Source of the DNA: Pseudomonas khavaziana
GTDB taxonomy: Bacteria > Pseudomonadota > Gammaproteobacteria > Pseudomonadales > Pseudomonadaceae
Assembly (NCBI RefSeq): GCF_019145205.1
Contig: NZ_JAHSTT010000006.1
Coordinates: 328,570 to 392,569 of the forward strand
DNA length: 64,000 nt
Direction: 5' to 3'
The notes under the pieces were generated by a model. The model did no database searches and was not told the origin of the DNA. It saw only the letters and a list, made by a program, of their open reading frames with translations. Both the position numbers and the translations under genes were made by a program. Below are positions 43,703 through 52,555 of the stretch, piece by piece. Every line of letters begins with the position of its first letter. The first letter of the stretch is position 1.

Positions 43703-44332
43703 ATGAACCACCCAAGCAAAAGTGCACGGCAGGCGATTCTGGAACGTGGGCAATCGATTGTCGGTGCCAAGGGATTTTCCGCAGTGGGCTTGAACGAAAT
43801 CCTGCAGGCTGCCGAAGTGCCCAAGGGCTCCTTTTATCACTACTTCAATTCCAAGGATGCGTTCGGTGTGGTGTTGCTCGATACCTATTTCGACCATTAC
43901 GTCCAAAGCATGCAGGATCTGTTCGATCAGCCGGGGTTATCCCACCACGCCAAGCTGATGCGCTATTGGCAATGCTGGATCGACAACCATACCGGCTGCA
44001 CCGATGCCGGCAAATGCTTGGCGGTCAAACTGGGCGCCGAGGTCTCGGACTTGTCAGAGCCGATGCGGTTGGCCCTGCAACGCGGGACTGCACGCACCAT
44101 CGAATTGCTCGCCGTAGCCCTGCAACGCGGCGTGGAAGACGGCTCGCTCACCTTCGGGCAAGCCCCCCAAAATCTTGCCCAACGCCTTTATGCGCTGTGG
44201 TTGGGAACCAGTGTCATGGCCAAGATTACCCGTACCACTGCGCCGTTCGCCGAGGCGCTGTTGCTGACCCGACAGTTGTTGGGTAGCTCTGAAAACCCTG
44301 TCATTCACTTTGATCGAGGCACTGGAAAATGA
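43703..44332 (+). CDS. nemR: TetR-family regulator, NemR-like
   Basis: The 209-residue protein has the TetR helix-turn-helix (FSAVGLNEILQAAEVPKGSFYHYF). The segment GCTDAGKCLAVKLGAEVSDL corresponds to the region of E. coli NemR that holds its redox-sensing cysteine and lysine. NemR is released from DNA by electrophiles, quinones and hypochlorous acid. The operon that follows (DJ-1-family protein, then an old yellow enzyme) has the detoxification content expected of a NemR regulon. GAGG lies upstream of the ATG; the stop overlaps the next start (ATGA). Confidence 0.86.
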   Translation: MNHPSKSARQAILERGQSIVGAKGFSAVGLNEILQAAEVPKGSFYHYFNSKDAFGVVLLDTYFDHYVQSMQDLFDQPGLSHHAKLMRYWQCWIDNHTGCTDAGKCLAVKLGAEVSDLSEPMRLALQRGTARTIELLAVALQRGVEDGSLTFGQAPQNLAQRLYALWLGTSVMAKITRTTAPFAEALLLTRQLLGSSENPVIHFDRGTGK

Positions 44333-45006
44333 ACGTATTAATGGTACTGACCTCTCACGACCAGCTTGGCGATACCGGGCGCAAGACCGGCTTCTGGCTC
44401 GAAGAATTTGCCGCACCCTACTATGCCTTCAAGGACGCCGGCGCCGAGGTGGTGCTGGCTTCCCCGGCCGGCGGCCAGCCGCCGCTGGACCCGGTCAGCG
44501 ACCTGCCGGACTTCCAGACCGAGCAAACCCGTCGCTTCGCCGCTGACCCTGCGGCGCAACAGGCCCTGGCCAACACCGTCAAGTTGGACACCGTCAATGC
44601 CAACGACTTCGATACGGTGTTCTACCCAGGTGGCCACGGCCCGTTGTGGGATTTGGCGGAGTCGTCGGTGTCCATCGCGCTGATCGAGTCGTTCGAACGG
44701 GCCGGCAAGCCCATCGGCTTTGTCTGCCATGCCCCGGGTGCCTTGCGTCACGTCAAGGCGGTCAACGGTGAGCCGTTGATCAAGGGTCGCCGTGTGACCG
44801 GGTTCTCCAACTCGGAAGAAGCAGCGGTGGAGTTGACCGATGTGGTGCCGTTCCTGATTGAAGATGAATTCAAGAAGTTGGGCGGCAAGTATGAGAAGGG
44901 TAGCGACTGGCAATCCTTCGTGATCGTCGATGGCTTGCTGGTGACCGGGCAGAACCCTGGTAGCTCCAGCGAGGTGGCCAAGGCCCTGCTGACCCTCATC
45001 GCTTAA
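44329..45006 (+). CDS. DJ-1/PfpI-family protein (Hsp31/glyoxalase III-like)
   Basis: The 225-residue protein carries the catalytic cysteine elbow FVCHAPGAL at Cys133 and an upstream acidic residue in TGFWLEEFAAPYYAF. Family members of this size and pattern act as cofactor-independent glyoxalases on methylglyoxal, or as deglycase/chaperone-like proteins. Translational overlap with nemR and the downstream old yellow enzyme supports a role against reactive electrophiles. The chemistry is inferred from the family. Confidence 0.88.
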   Translation: MNVLMVLTSHDQLGDTGRKTGFWLEEFAAPYYAFKDAGAEVVLASPAGGQPPLDPVSDLPDFQTEQTRRFAADPAAQQALANTVKLDTVNANDFDTVFYPGGHGPLWDLAESSVSIALIESFERAGKPIGFVCHAPGALRHVKAVNGEPLIKGRRVTGFSNSEEAAVELTDVVPFLIEDEFKKLGGKYEKGSDWQSFVIVDGLLVTGQNPGSSSEVAKALLTLIA

Positions 45007-45030
45007 GTCAACCAACCGCTATGTGCATTT

Positions 45031-45059
45031 GGCGACTCCCAGGAGTCGCCACTGTTTTC
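45031..45059 (+). terminator. Hairpin after the DJ-1 gene, possible attenuating terminator
   Basis: GGCGACTCC and GGAGTCGCC form a perfect 9-bp stem with a two-base loop, followed by ACTGTTTTCG. It lies within the nemR-DJ-1-nemA run, so it may reduce read-through into the last gene; the T tract is short. Confidence 0.55.
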
Positions 45060-45084
45060 GTTCGCCCTGAATTTGGAATAACCC

Positions 45085-46215
45085 ATGCCTGACTGCATCT
45101 TGAATACCTCGATAAAACTGGGGCATCACCGCTTGAACAATCGCATCGTGCTGCCGCCCCTGACACGCCAGCGCAGCGCCCAACCGGGGGATATTGCCAC
45201 CGACCTGATGGCCGAGTATTACCGCCAGCGCGCCAGTGCCGGCTTCATGGTCAGCGAGGGCACGCAGATCGAGCCCCGTGGCCAGGGTTACGCCTGGACG
45301 CCAGGTATCTACAGCCCGGCGCAGATCGATGGCTGGCGTAAGGTCACGACGGCGGTGCACGCCGAGGGCGGGGTGATCTTTGCGCAGTTGTGGCATGTAG
45401 GGCGGGTGTCCCATAACGCCTTGCAGCCCGATGGTGCGGCCCCGGTAGCCCCATCGGCGCTGCCGGCGCTGCAAGCCAAGGCCTTTATCGAAACCGGCCC
45501 GGGTGTCGGAGAACTGGTGCAACCGCCTGTGCCCCGGGCGCTGACGACGCTGGAGATCGAAGAGTTGGTCGGGCATTACGCCCAGGCCGCACGCAATGCC
45601 CTGGATGCCGGGTTCGATGGCGTGGAAATCCACGCGGCCAACGGCTACCTGGTCAACCAGTTCATTTCGGCCCATTCCAACAGTCGTGAAGACGAATACG
45701 GCGGTTCGCTGGACAATCGCCTGCGTTTGCTGCGCGAGATTGTTGAGGCCGTGTGCAAGGTGGTCGGGCCTGAGCGCCTGGGCGTGCGCTTTTCACCGTT
45801 GTTCAGTGGCACCGACCAGGACCGGGTCTACATCGGCCTGGTAGAAGAAGACCCGCATCACACCTACATCGAGGCGATCAAGGTGCTGGAAGCGTCGGGC
45901 ATCGCCTATGTGTCCATCGCCGAAGCCGATTGGGAAAACGCCCCCGACCTGCCGGAGACCTTTCGCCAGGCGGTGCGCAGTACCTTCAGCGGCAGGATCA
46001 TCTATGCCGGCCGCTACACCGCCGAGCGCGGTGCTCGACTGGTCGAGGCCGGGCTGGCGGACCTGATCGCGTTCGGCCGCCCGTTCATTGCCAATCCGGA
46101 CTTGCCCCAGCGAATTTTCAATGGCTGGCCGTTGAATGCGTTGAAGGCAGAAGGGTTGTATGGCGGGACGCAGGCGGGGTATGTGGATTATCCGGTGTAT
46201 GCCGAACCAGAGTGA
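45085..46215 (+). CDS. nemA: Old-yellow-enzyme alkene reductase, NemA-like
   Basis: The 376-residue FMN TIM-barrel enzyme has the classical OYE His/Asn substrate pair in VEIHAANGYLVNQF, the FMN-binding NNRIVLPPLTRQRS and the EDEYGGSLDNRLRLLREIV signature. The enzyme reduces N-ethylmaleimide, enones and nitro compounds with NADPH. It differs from xenA in this window, which belongs to the Cys25-type class. It lies 78 bases behind the DJ-1 gene, under likely NemR control. Confidence 0.9.
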   Translation: MPDCILNTSIKLGHHRLNNRIVLPPLTRQRSAQPGDIATDLMAEYYRQRASAGFMVSEGTQIEPRGQGYAWTPGIYSPAQIDGWRKVTTAVHAEGGVIFAQLWHVGRVSHNALQPDGAAPVAPSALPALQAKAFIETGPGVGELVQPPVPRALTTLEIEELVGHYAQAARNALDAGFDGVEIHAANGYLVNQFISAHSNSREDEYGGSLDNRLRLLREIVEAVCKVVGPERLGVRFSPLFSGTDQDRVYIGLVEEDPHHTYIEAIKVLEASGIAYVSIAEADWENAPDLPETFRQAVRSTFSGRIIYAGRYTAERGARLVEAGLADLIAFGRPFIANPDLPQRIFNGWPLNALKAEGLYGGTQAGYVDYPVYAEPE

Positions 46216-46226
46216 CACACGCATTA

Positions 46227-46409
46227 TGTGGGAGGGGGCTTGCCCCCGATGACGGTGGGTCAGCCAACATCTTCGCGGGCAAGCCCTTTTTTGTAGGAGC
46301 GAGCTTGCTCGCGAAAAACTCACAGGCGCCGCATTCATTCAGCAAGCACGCGTGATCGTTGACGTTTTTCGCGAGCAAGCTCGCTCCTACAGAGGGCGAT
46401 GTACGCTTA
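46227..46409. repeat. Composite of a half REP and a decayed TGTAGG palindrome/MITE
   Basis: A REP half starts TGTGGGAGGGGGCTTGCCCC. A 100-bp palindrome (TGTAGGAGCG...CTCCTACA) follows, then GGGCGATGTACGCTTAAGCC, which resembles the inner right flank of the MITEs at 29385 and 49015 with a degraded terminal repeat. It lies between convergent nemA and the quinone reductase. Confidence 0.8.
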
Positions 46410-46438
46410 AGCCGGTCGCCAGGGATTGAGAAAGCACC

Positions 46439-47437
46439 TCACTCGACCCGCAACACAATCTTGCCAATATGATCCCCACCTTCCATCCGCGCATGGGCCT
46501 GGGCGGCGTCGGTGTATTCGTAGACCTTGTCGATGATCGGCAGGCAGCGTCCAGCGCTCAATACCGGCCATACGTATTCGCGCAGTTGCTCGGCAATCGC
46601 GGCCTTTTCGTCGCGGGTGCGGGCACGCAGCAGCGAGCCGGTGATCACTGCGCGTTTGGCCATGATGGTCAGCAGGTCGACGTCATGGGCCTTGCCGCCG
46701 CCGAGGAAGCCGAGCATCACCAGGTGACCGTCCATGCCCAGGGACTTCAGGTTGTCGTTCAGGTATGAGGCTCCCATGATGTCGAGGATCACATTCACGC
46801 CTTTGCCATCGGTCTGTTGGGCGATGACCTCGGCAAACGCCTGTTCGCGGTAGTTGATTGGCTCGGCTCCCAGCTTGGCAATCGCTGCGCATTTGTCAGC
46901 GCTGCCGGCGGTGGCAAACGCCTGGATACCGAACTCCTGGCAAAGCATCAGCGCGGTGGTGCCGATGCCGCTGGTGCCGCCGTGGATCAAGGCGCGCTGG
47001 CCTTTGTGCGCACCGCCCAGGCCAAACAGGTTGGCCCAGACCGTGAAAAAGGTTTCCGGCACGGCAGCCGCCTGGATCCAGTCCATGCCCGCCGGGATCG
47101 GCAGCGCCTGGCTGGCCGGCACCGCGCAAAACTGGGCATAGCCGCCGCCATTGGTCAGGGCGCACACCTTGTCGCCGAGGTGGTATTCGGTCACACCCGT
47201 ACCCAGTGCCACCACCTCACCGGCCACTTCCAGCCCTGGAATCGGATTCATGCCCGGTTTCATCGGGTATTTGCCGGCGCGTTGCAGAGCGTCGGGGCGG
47301 TTGACCCCGGCGGCGTGCACGCGAATCAGAATCTCGCCAGGCCCGGCCACCGGCACGTCTGCTCGACGTGGCTGCAAGACTTCGGGGCCACCCGGGGTGG
47401 TGATTTCGATCAGGGTCATTTCTTGGGGAAGCGTCAT
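46439..47437 (-). CDS. Zinc-free quinone oxidoreductase (PIG3/QorA-type MDR family)
   Basis: The 332-residue protein starts MTLPQEMTLIEITTPGGPEV. It has an N-terminal GroES-like domain without the catalytic zinc ligands, the AAGVNRPDALQRAGKYP signature of PIG3-type reductases and a nucleotide-binding GGTSGIGTTA. These enzymes reduce quinones or enones with NADPH. AGGAA stands upstream of the ATG; the extra 16 codons of the longer frame are not used. It is divergent from a LysR-family gene 211 bases away. Confidence 0.9.
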   Translation of the reverse strand: MTLPQEMTLIEITTPGGPEVLQPRRADVPVAGPGEILIRVHAAGVNRPDALQRAGKYPMKPGMNPIPGLEVAGEVVALGTGVTEYHLGDKVCALTNGGGYAQFCAVPASQALPIPAGMDWIQAAAVPETFFTVWANLFGLGGAHKGQRALIHGGTSGIGTTALMLCQEFGIQAFATAGSADKCAAIAKLGAEPINYREQAFAEVIAQQTDGKGVNVILDIMGASYLNDNLKSLGMDGHLVMLGFLGGGKAHDVDLLTIMAKRAVITGSLLRARTRDEKAAIAEQLREYVWPVLSAGRCLPIIDKVYEYTDAAQAHARMEGGDHIGKIVLRVE

Positions 47438-47648
47438 GGAAGAGTTCCTGTAGCGATGAGCGTATGAGTTGGGACCGTGGCGCATAGTCGGCAGTTCAGC
47501 CAGATCATGCCGGGTTACGGTGGCAATGCAACCCTAGGGGGCGCACACGGGTGTCTTTCTTCGCTGCTTAGCATAGCGTGCTCTGGTGATGCAATAATGC
47601 AGCGAATAAGCAGCGCCATGCTGCAACTACGCATCGTTGGGGGGCGCT

Positions 47649-48524
47649 ATGAATTGGGATGATGCGCGGGTGTTCCTGGCGGTGTGCCGTGCGACGACAT
47701 CGCGCGGCGCCGCACGGGTGTTGGGGGTGGACGAGGCCACGGTAGGGCGACGGATCAATGCTTTGGAGAAATCCTTGGGTGCCACCTTGTTCCTGCGCAC
47801 CAGCGACGGCTTTGCACTGACGGCTGTGGGGGAGGCCGCGTTGCGTTCGGTGGAGAAAATGGAGCGCTCAGCCCTGGACCTCGAGCGCCAGATCCAGGGC
47901 ATGGATGACCGCCTCACCGGAACGGTGCGCGTCAGCACCACCGACTCCCTTGCCATTGATTTCCTGATCCCGGCCATTGCGCGGCTGCACGACCAGCATC
48001 CCGATGTGCGCGTGCAGCTGGACGCCTCCACCCAATTCCTCAGCCTGGCCAAGCGCGAGACCGATATCGCCGTACGCAACGCGCGCCCGGACAGCCCCGA
48101 CCTGCTTGCCCGTCTTGTCGGGCGTTGGCCGGTGGGGTTGTTTGCCTCCCAGGCATATATCGACCGCCACGGCGCGCCGGAGCCGGGCAGCTTGTTCGAT
48201 GGGCATGACCTGGTGGTTTACCAGCCGCACCTGCAAAGCCAGAAGGACCTGACCCTGGCGTGCGAACCTTTGGGTCGCGGGCGCATCGTCGCCGCTTTGA
48301 GTTCCAGCCTGTTGGTACGCCGCTCCATCGCCGCCGGGATCGGCATCGGTGAGCTGCCGATCCTCACCGGCGAGCGCGACGGCCTGGTACGCCTGTGGCC
48401 GCAACGCACGCGGCCGTTGCCCTATGACGTGTGGCTGGTCACCCACGCCGACCTGCGCCATACCGCGCGGGTGCGAGTGGTGATCGATGAAATTGTCGCG
48501 GGATTCGCGGCTGCGATGGTCTGA
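47649..48524 (+). CDS. LysR-family transcriptional regulator
   Basis: The 291-residue protein has an N-terminal winged helix (DDARVFLAVCRATTSRGAARVL, VDEATVGRRINALEKSLGATLF) and a two-lobed effector domain (GTVRVSTTDSLAIDFLIPAI). The ATG at 47649 gives the usual few residues before the first helix. It is divergent from the quinone reductase and is its likely regulator. Confidence 0.92.
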   Translation: MNWDDARVFLAVCRATTSRGAARVLGVDEATVGRRINALEKSLGATLFLRTSDGFALTAVGEAALRSVEKMERSALDLERQIQGMDDRLTGTVRVSTTDSLAIDFLIPAIARLHDQHPDVRVQLDASTQFLSLAKRETDIAVRNARPDSPDLLARLVGRWPVGLFASQAYIDRHGAPEPGSLFDGHDLVVYQPHLQSQKDLTLACEPLGRGRIVAALSSSLLVRRSIAAGIGIGELPILTGERDGLVRLWPQRTRPLPYDVWLVTHADLRHTARVRVVIDEIVAGFAAAMV

Positions 48525-48604
48525 GGTCAGCACAAGCCTGCAAGCGCATGGGTGCGACTGTGGAGACACTGCGGTCAGTCATTGTCGACGGACACAGGTG
48601 GTCT

Positions 48605-48991
48605 ATGAACGAAGCAAGAAATCAGGATATCGGGTTGTTGTTCCTGCGGGTCAGCGGGGCGCTGTTCCTGCTGTGGGTACATGGGTTGCCCAAATTGCTC
48701 AACTACGGCGAACAGTTGAAGCTGATCGAAGACCCGTTTCATCTTGGGGCCCAGGTCACCTTGCTGCTGGCGATTTTCGCCGAGGTGCTGTGCCCGCTGC
48801 TGATCATCGCGGGTGTGCTGGTGCGTCTGGCCTGCCTGCCGATCCTGGCGGTGCTGGTGATTGCCTTGCTGGTGGTGCACCCGGAGTGGACGCTGTTCGA
48901 GGGACAGTTCGGCTGGCTGCTGTTGATCATCTTTACCAGCATCCTCATTGCCGGGCCGGGCCGGCTGATAGTGGCTCAGCGTTTTGCCTGA
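48605..48991 (+). CDS. DoxX-family membrane protein
   Basis: The 128-residue protein has four hydrophobic helices. The DoxX pattern is visible (GLLFLRVSGALFLLWVHGLPKL, FAEVLCPLLIIAGVLVRLACLP). AGGTGG precedes the ATG. The family includes thiosulfate:quinone oxidoreductase subunits and many uncharacterised redox-related proteins; nothing here narrows it. It may be co-transcribed with the LysR gene, 80 bases upstream. Confidence 0.85.
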   Translation: MNEARNQDIGLLFLRVSGALFLLWVHGLPKLLNYGEQLKLIEDPFHLGAQVTLLLAIFAEVLCPLLIIAGVLVRLACLPILAVLVIALLVVHPEWTLFEGQFGWLLLIIFTSILIAGPGRLIVAQRFA

Positions 48992-48992
48992 G

Positions 48993-49186
48993 CAAAAAAA
49001 GGCCGGGCGAGCCCTAATGCCAGTCAGTTAAGCGGTCATCGCCTTCTGTAGGAGCGAGCTTGCTCGCGAAAAACGTCAACGATAACGCGTGTTTGCTGAA
49101 TGAACGCGGCGCCTGTAAGTTTTTCGCGAGCAAGCTCGCTCCTACAAAAAAGCCTTAACTGACTGGCATTAGGGCGAGCCCGGCCA
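48993..49186 (-). terminator. Terminator of the arylesterase gene split by the MITE
   Basis: Removing the MITE and one duplication copy restores, on the minus strand, GGCCGGGC, TC, GCCCGGCC followed by seven T residues. The insertion separates the two arms of this hairpin by about 170 bases. Confidence 0.75.
49015..49171. mobile_element. MITE with 18-bp terminal inverted repeats, copy 2
   Basis: Ends are TAATGCCAGTCAGTTAAG and its exact inverse. The perfect 10-bp target duplication GGGCGAGCCC lies at 49005-49014 and 49172-49181. The interior is a TGTAGGAGCG-type palindrome, in the opposite orientation to copy 1. A duplication of this length suits IS4-family transposases. No transposase is encoded. 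Confidence 0.9.
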
Positions 49187-49212
49187 AACAAGGACAGGAG
49201 GTTTCAAGCGGT

Positions 49213-50031
49213 TCAGCGGTTCAGGAACGCCAGCAGGTCTTCATTGAGCTGCTGGGTGTGGGTCGCAGCAAACCCGTGGGGTGCATCCTTGTAGACCTTC
49301 AATTGCGCGTCTTGGATCATCTCGGCCGCGACCTTGCCGGTGGTCTCGAAAGGTACGATCTGGTCGCCGTCGCCATGGATCACCAGGGTCGGCACGTCGA
49401 TCTTGGCCATGTCGGGACGGAAGTCGGTTTGCGAGAACGCGGTGACGCAGTCCACGGTGGATTTCAGCGAGGCTTGCAGGGCGATCTGCAGGGTTTGGGT
49501 GAGCACGCCCTCCGAGACTTCCTGGCCTTTGTTGAGGCCGAAGAACGGGGTGTTGAAATCGCTGATGAATTGCGCGCGATCTTTCAACAGGCCTGCCTTG
49601 ATGCCATCGAATACGTCAGCGGGGACGCCCTGGGGGTAGTCGGGTTTCTGGCCAAAGATCGGCGTCACCGCCCCCAGCAGTACCAGGCCGGCGACACGGG
49701 CGCTGCCATGGCGGGCGATGTAGCGCGCCACATCACCGCCACCCATGGAAAAGCCCACCAGGGTCACGTCCTGCAGGTCCAGGTGTTCGATCAACTGGGC
49801 GATATCGTCGGCGAAGGTGTCGTAGTCATTACCGGTCCAGGGCTGGTCCGAGCGGCCGAAACCACGGCGGTCGAACGCAATGGTGCGAAAGCCGCGGCTG
49901 CTCAGGTATTCCATCTGGTATTCCCACATGTCGGCATCCAGCGGCCAGCCGTGGCTGAACAGCACGGGCTTGCCGCTGCCCCAGTCCTTGAAGTAGATCT
50001 GGGTACCGTCTTTGGCAACGAATGTGCTCAT
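49213..50031 (-). CDS. Arylesterase / non-heme perhydrolase, PFE type
   Basis: The 272-residue alpha/beta hydrolase is nearly identical, as I recall it, to the P. fluorescens arylesterase PFE (MSTFVAKDGTQIYFKDWGSG start). The nucleophile Ser95 is in GFSMGGG, the oxyanion-region tryptophan in SHGWPLDADMW, the acid D in HGDGDQIVP and the histidine in APHGFA. The enzyme hydrolyses aryl esters and also forms peracids from acetate and peroxide. The start at MSTFVAK is fixed by homology; the upstream frame overlaps the porin gene. Confidence 0.95.
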   Translation of the reverse strand: MSTFVAKDGTQIYFKDWGSGKPVLFSHGWPLDADMWEYQMEYLSSRGFRTIAFDRRGFGRSDQPWTGNDYDTFADDIAQLIEHLDLQDVTLVGFSMGGGDVARYIARHGSARVAGLVLLGAVTPIFGQKPDYPQGVPADVFDGIKAGLLKDRAQFISDFNTPFFGLNKGQEVSEGVLTQTLQIALQASLKSTVDCVTAFSQTDFRPDMAKIDVPTLVIHGDGDQIVPFETTGKVAAEMIQDAQLKVYKDAPHGFAATHTQQLNEDLLAFLNR

Positions 50032-50128
50032 CTGAATCTCCTTGCTTGAGTGATAAGAGCAGTGAAAAATCCGCGTTACTATTGCCGTAAACCCAACCAC
50101 AGGCTTGTACGGGTGTGCTTGCCTGGGC

Positions 50129-51520
50129 TTACCAACTGAACTTGAGCTCCATGCCCAGGTAGTTGCTGTCGTGCCCGCCGGCATCGCGCAGGGTCTGGCC
50201 GACGGCATAGTGCACAGCTTCGACTGCGCCGCTGAGGTTGGACGTAAAAGCGTAGTCGGTGCGCAGTTGACCGTAGGCGCCAGTCCAGCGTTCACCCTGG
50301 CCAGCGGTACCGGCGACGGCTAGGTTGGGCTGGGTGTAGACCGCGTCCGCGGTGGTCTGCCGCCAGAGCAGGCCGATGGCGGTTTGTACGCTGAGCTTGG
50401 CGATGGGCTTGACGGTGATCGACGGCTTGACGTGGATCAGGTTGCTGTAGCCCGTATAACCGGCCAGGGAAAAATAGTAGCCATTGGGGAACAGCGGGTT
50501 GAAGGTGCCGACGCGACCGTCACCGCTCTTGCGGTCACCGGAGGCAATATCCAGCTGCAGGCCGATGCGCGGTTTCCATGCCAGTGTGTCGAAGGTGTAG
50601 CCGGTGCGACTGCCGCCCGCCCAGGCACGGATAGTCTTGCTGCCCACCGAGCCCCTTTGCAGCATGGCTTCGATATCCCAGTCGAACCCTTGGGCCGCGC
50701 CACCCAGGCGTGTGTCGAGCAGCTGGCGGGTCTCGTCGCCGTCGGCGTCCAGGTAGTGCGCAGCCCTGCGTTCGTAGACGCCGTAATAGGCTGACAGCTC
50801 ATTGCTGCCGCCCACCAGCCGCTCGACCCGCAGCATGTGAAAGCGCGCATCACGGTTGGATTTGTCATCGAAATGCCGGCCATCCTGGTACTGCACCGGT
50901 TGGCTGGCAATCCCGATAAAACGCCATTGCGGCGTTTCCCAGTCGGCCCACAACGCATCGAAGGACTGCCGCACATTCGGGCCGTCCCGTGACGAGATGA
51001 AGCGCTGCAAGTCGAAGGCAAAATCCTGGCGGCCAGCCCGTGCCTTGAACGTGCCGGCGCTGAAGGTCTTTACGTACTCGGCAAAGGCCAGGCGCAGGTC
51101 GACACGGTTCTGGTCGGCGCCGCCGATCGTAGTCTTGTCATAAGCCCGCACATCCTCCAGCTGGGTGAACAGCCGCCAGTGCTCGTCCAGATGCAAGTCG
51201 GCATGCACCTGGAAACGCTGGATCAGGTAGCGGTCACGCTGCACATCGCGCACACCGAACCCGCTGGCGTCGTTCATCTCGAAGCGTTCGCGCAACGTCG
51301 CACCCAAAGACAGATAGGTGAACGGGTTGGCGGCGGACAGCGGGATGTACTTGAGGTTGTCCAGCGGTTGCGTGCGCAGCGCCGGATCCTTGAGCACGGA
51401 CCAATCCTCCTGCCAACGATTGGCCTTGATCGCCGGACGGGTCGGTTGCGCGTCGGCGTGGGCGCTGCCGGCAAGCAGCGGCCACAGCACGGCCAGGCCC
51501 CAGCCTGTACGGCGAATCAT
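50129..51520 (-). CDS. Outer-membrane porin of the alginate-export (AlgE-like) family
   Basis: The 463-residue protein has a signal peptide (MIRRTGWGLAVLWPLLAGSAHA). Beta-barrel strands follow (YLSLGATLRERFEMND, ADLHLDEHWRLFTQLEDVRAY, RAGRQDFAFDLQRFISSRDG) and it ends in the aromatic LGMELKFSW expected of an outer-membrane barrel. The alginate_exp family includes AlgE but also many export or uptake porins outside alginate operons. No alginate genes are nearby. Its start overlaps the stop of the periplasmic VOC gene (ATGA). Confidence 0.88.
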   Translation of the reverse strand: MIRRTGWGLAVLWPLLAGSAHADAQPTRPAIKANRWQEDWSVLKDPALRTQPLDNLKYIPLSAANPFTYLSLGATLRERFEMNDASGFGVRDVQRDRYLIQRFQVHADLHLDEHWRLFTQLEDVRAYDKTTIGGADQNRVDLRLAFAEYVKTFSAGTFKARAGRQDFAFDLQRFISSRDGPNVRQSFDALWADWETPQWRFIGIASQPVQYQDGRHFDDKSNRDARFHMLRVERLVGGSNELSAYYGVYERRAAHYLDADGDETRQLLDTRLGGAAQGFDWDIEAMLQRGSVGSKTIRAWAGGSRTGYTFDTLAWKPRIGLQLDIASGDRKSGDGRVGTFNPLFPNGYYFSLAGYTGYSNLIHVKPSITVKPIAKLSVQTAIGLLWRQTTADAVYTQPNLAVAGTAGQGERWTGAYGQLRTDYAFTSNLSGAVEAVHYAVGQTLRDAGGHDSNYLGMELKFSW

Positions 51521-52413
51521 TTTGCCGCGGTGAGCTGGTGGATTTCCGCGACGTAACCGCCGGGAAATTCCACCAACGCGCTGCGCCGGCCTTTGCTGTC
51601 GAAGCTCGGCACCAGGACTTTGGCCCCGGAACCAGTGGCCTTGGCCAGCGTGGCGGTCAGGTCGGCCACCTGGTAACCGGTGGTTTCATGGCCAAAGGGG
51701 TAGGGCAGTTGGCCGTTGGTGACCAGCACCGTCATGCGCCCAAATGGCGACTCGATGTCGACGCGTCGGTACATACCGCTGGCCTGGCCGACGTCGACCC
51801 CGGGCGCCTGCTTGTCATCGGCAATGACTTTGCCATGGGAGAAGCCGACGAACGCCTTGATAAAGCGGTCGGCACGGTCTGCGCTGAGGTATACGCGGTT
51901 TTCCGGCACCGTCTGGAAGGCAGCGTAATCCGGGGTCTTGGTGTGCCAGTAGAGCTGCATGTTCACGCCGCCCGGCCACTGCACCACGGCGTCGCGACCG
52001 ATAGGGTCGGGAAAGTCGCTGACGATCACCGCGGCACCGTTTTCCCGGGCGGCCTTGAGCGCTACGTCCATGTCCTTGACCAGGTAGCCATTGCGTTCCT
52101 GGCCAAACGGATGGGGAATGGGCGTGGTGAAGCCGAACAGCGACACCGTGCCGGCCGGGGTCTGCAACAGTTGCGAGGTGGTGCTGCTTGGCACCGGCAG
52201 CACATTGACCACCACCTGGGGCGTGCTCTTGCCGCCGAACGTAGCGAGGAAGCTCTGGGCAAAACGCTCCACATCCGCCGGTGCCACATACACATGGCTG
52301 GTGTCGTATTGCGGCGCTACGGCGACCATCGGCGTAGCTGCCCAGGTGTTGCCCATCATGGCCCCGGCCAGCAACGTCACTGCCAGGGATACCGCCCTCA
52401 CTTGCCTACTCAT
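51517..52413 (-). CDS. Secreted tandem VOC (glyoxalase-like) protein
   Basis: The 298-residue protein has a signal peptide (MSRQVRAVSLAVTLLAGAMMGNTWA) followed by two halves of the vicinal-oxygen-chelate fold, each containing a G-Y-x-V-x-D-(M/L) element (NGYLVKDMDVALKAA and TGYQVADLTATLAKA). Export of a VOC protein is unusual, as most are cytoplasmic. Substrate and metal are unknown. It is translationally coupled to the porin, suggesting a shared envelope function. Confidence 0.82.
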   Translation of the reverse strand: MSRQVRAVSLAVTLLAGAMMGNTWAATPMVAVAPQYDTSHVYVAPADVERFAQSFLATFGGKSTPQVVVNVLPVPSSTTSQLLQTPAGTVSLFGFTTPIPHPFGQERNGYLVKDMDVALKAARENGAAVIVSDFPDPIGRDAVVQWPGGVNMQLYWHTKTPDYAAFQTVPENRVYLSADRADRFIKAFVGFSHGKVIADDKQAPGVDVGQASGMYRRVDIESPFGRMTVLVTNGQLPYPFGHETTGYQVADLTATLAKATGSGAKVLVPSFDSKGRRSALVEFPGGYVAEIHQLTAAK

Positions 52414-52555
52414 GCCTAGTCTCCAGCGCTGTCAAGAAAGTCAAAAGCTTAGGGGCTCAGGCAGTGGTGCCGATTGTATGGGCGTGCTTGGTTGAACGGT
52501 TCAGCGTCTATGCGGGTCAACTGCTTCTCAACGTCAGATCACACAGGTGAACGAA

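Noticed and set aside
50129..51520. Assignment of the porin as AlgE of an alginate operon
   Set aside because: No alginate biosynthesis genes are present and the neighbour is a secreted VOC protein; only family membership can be claimed.
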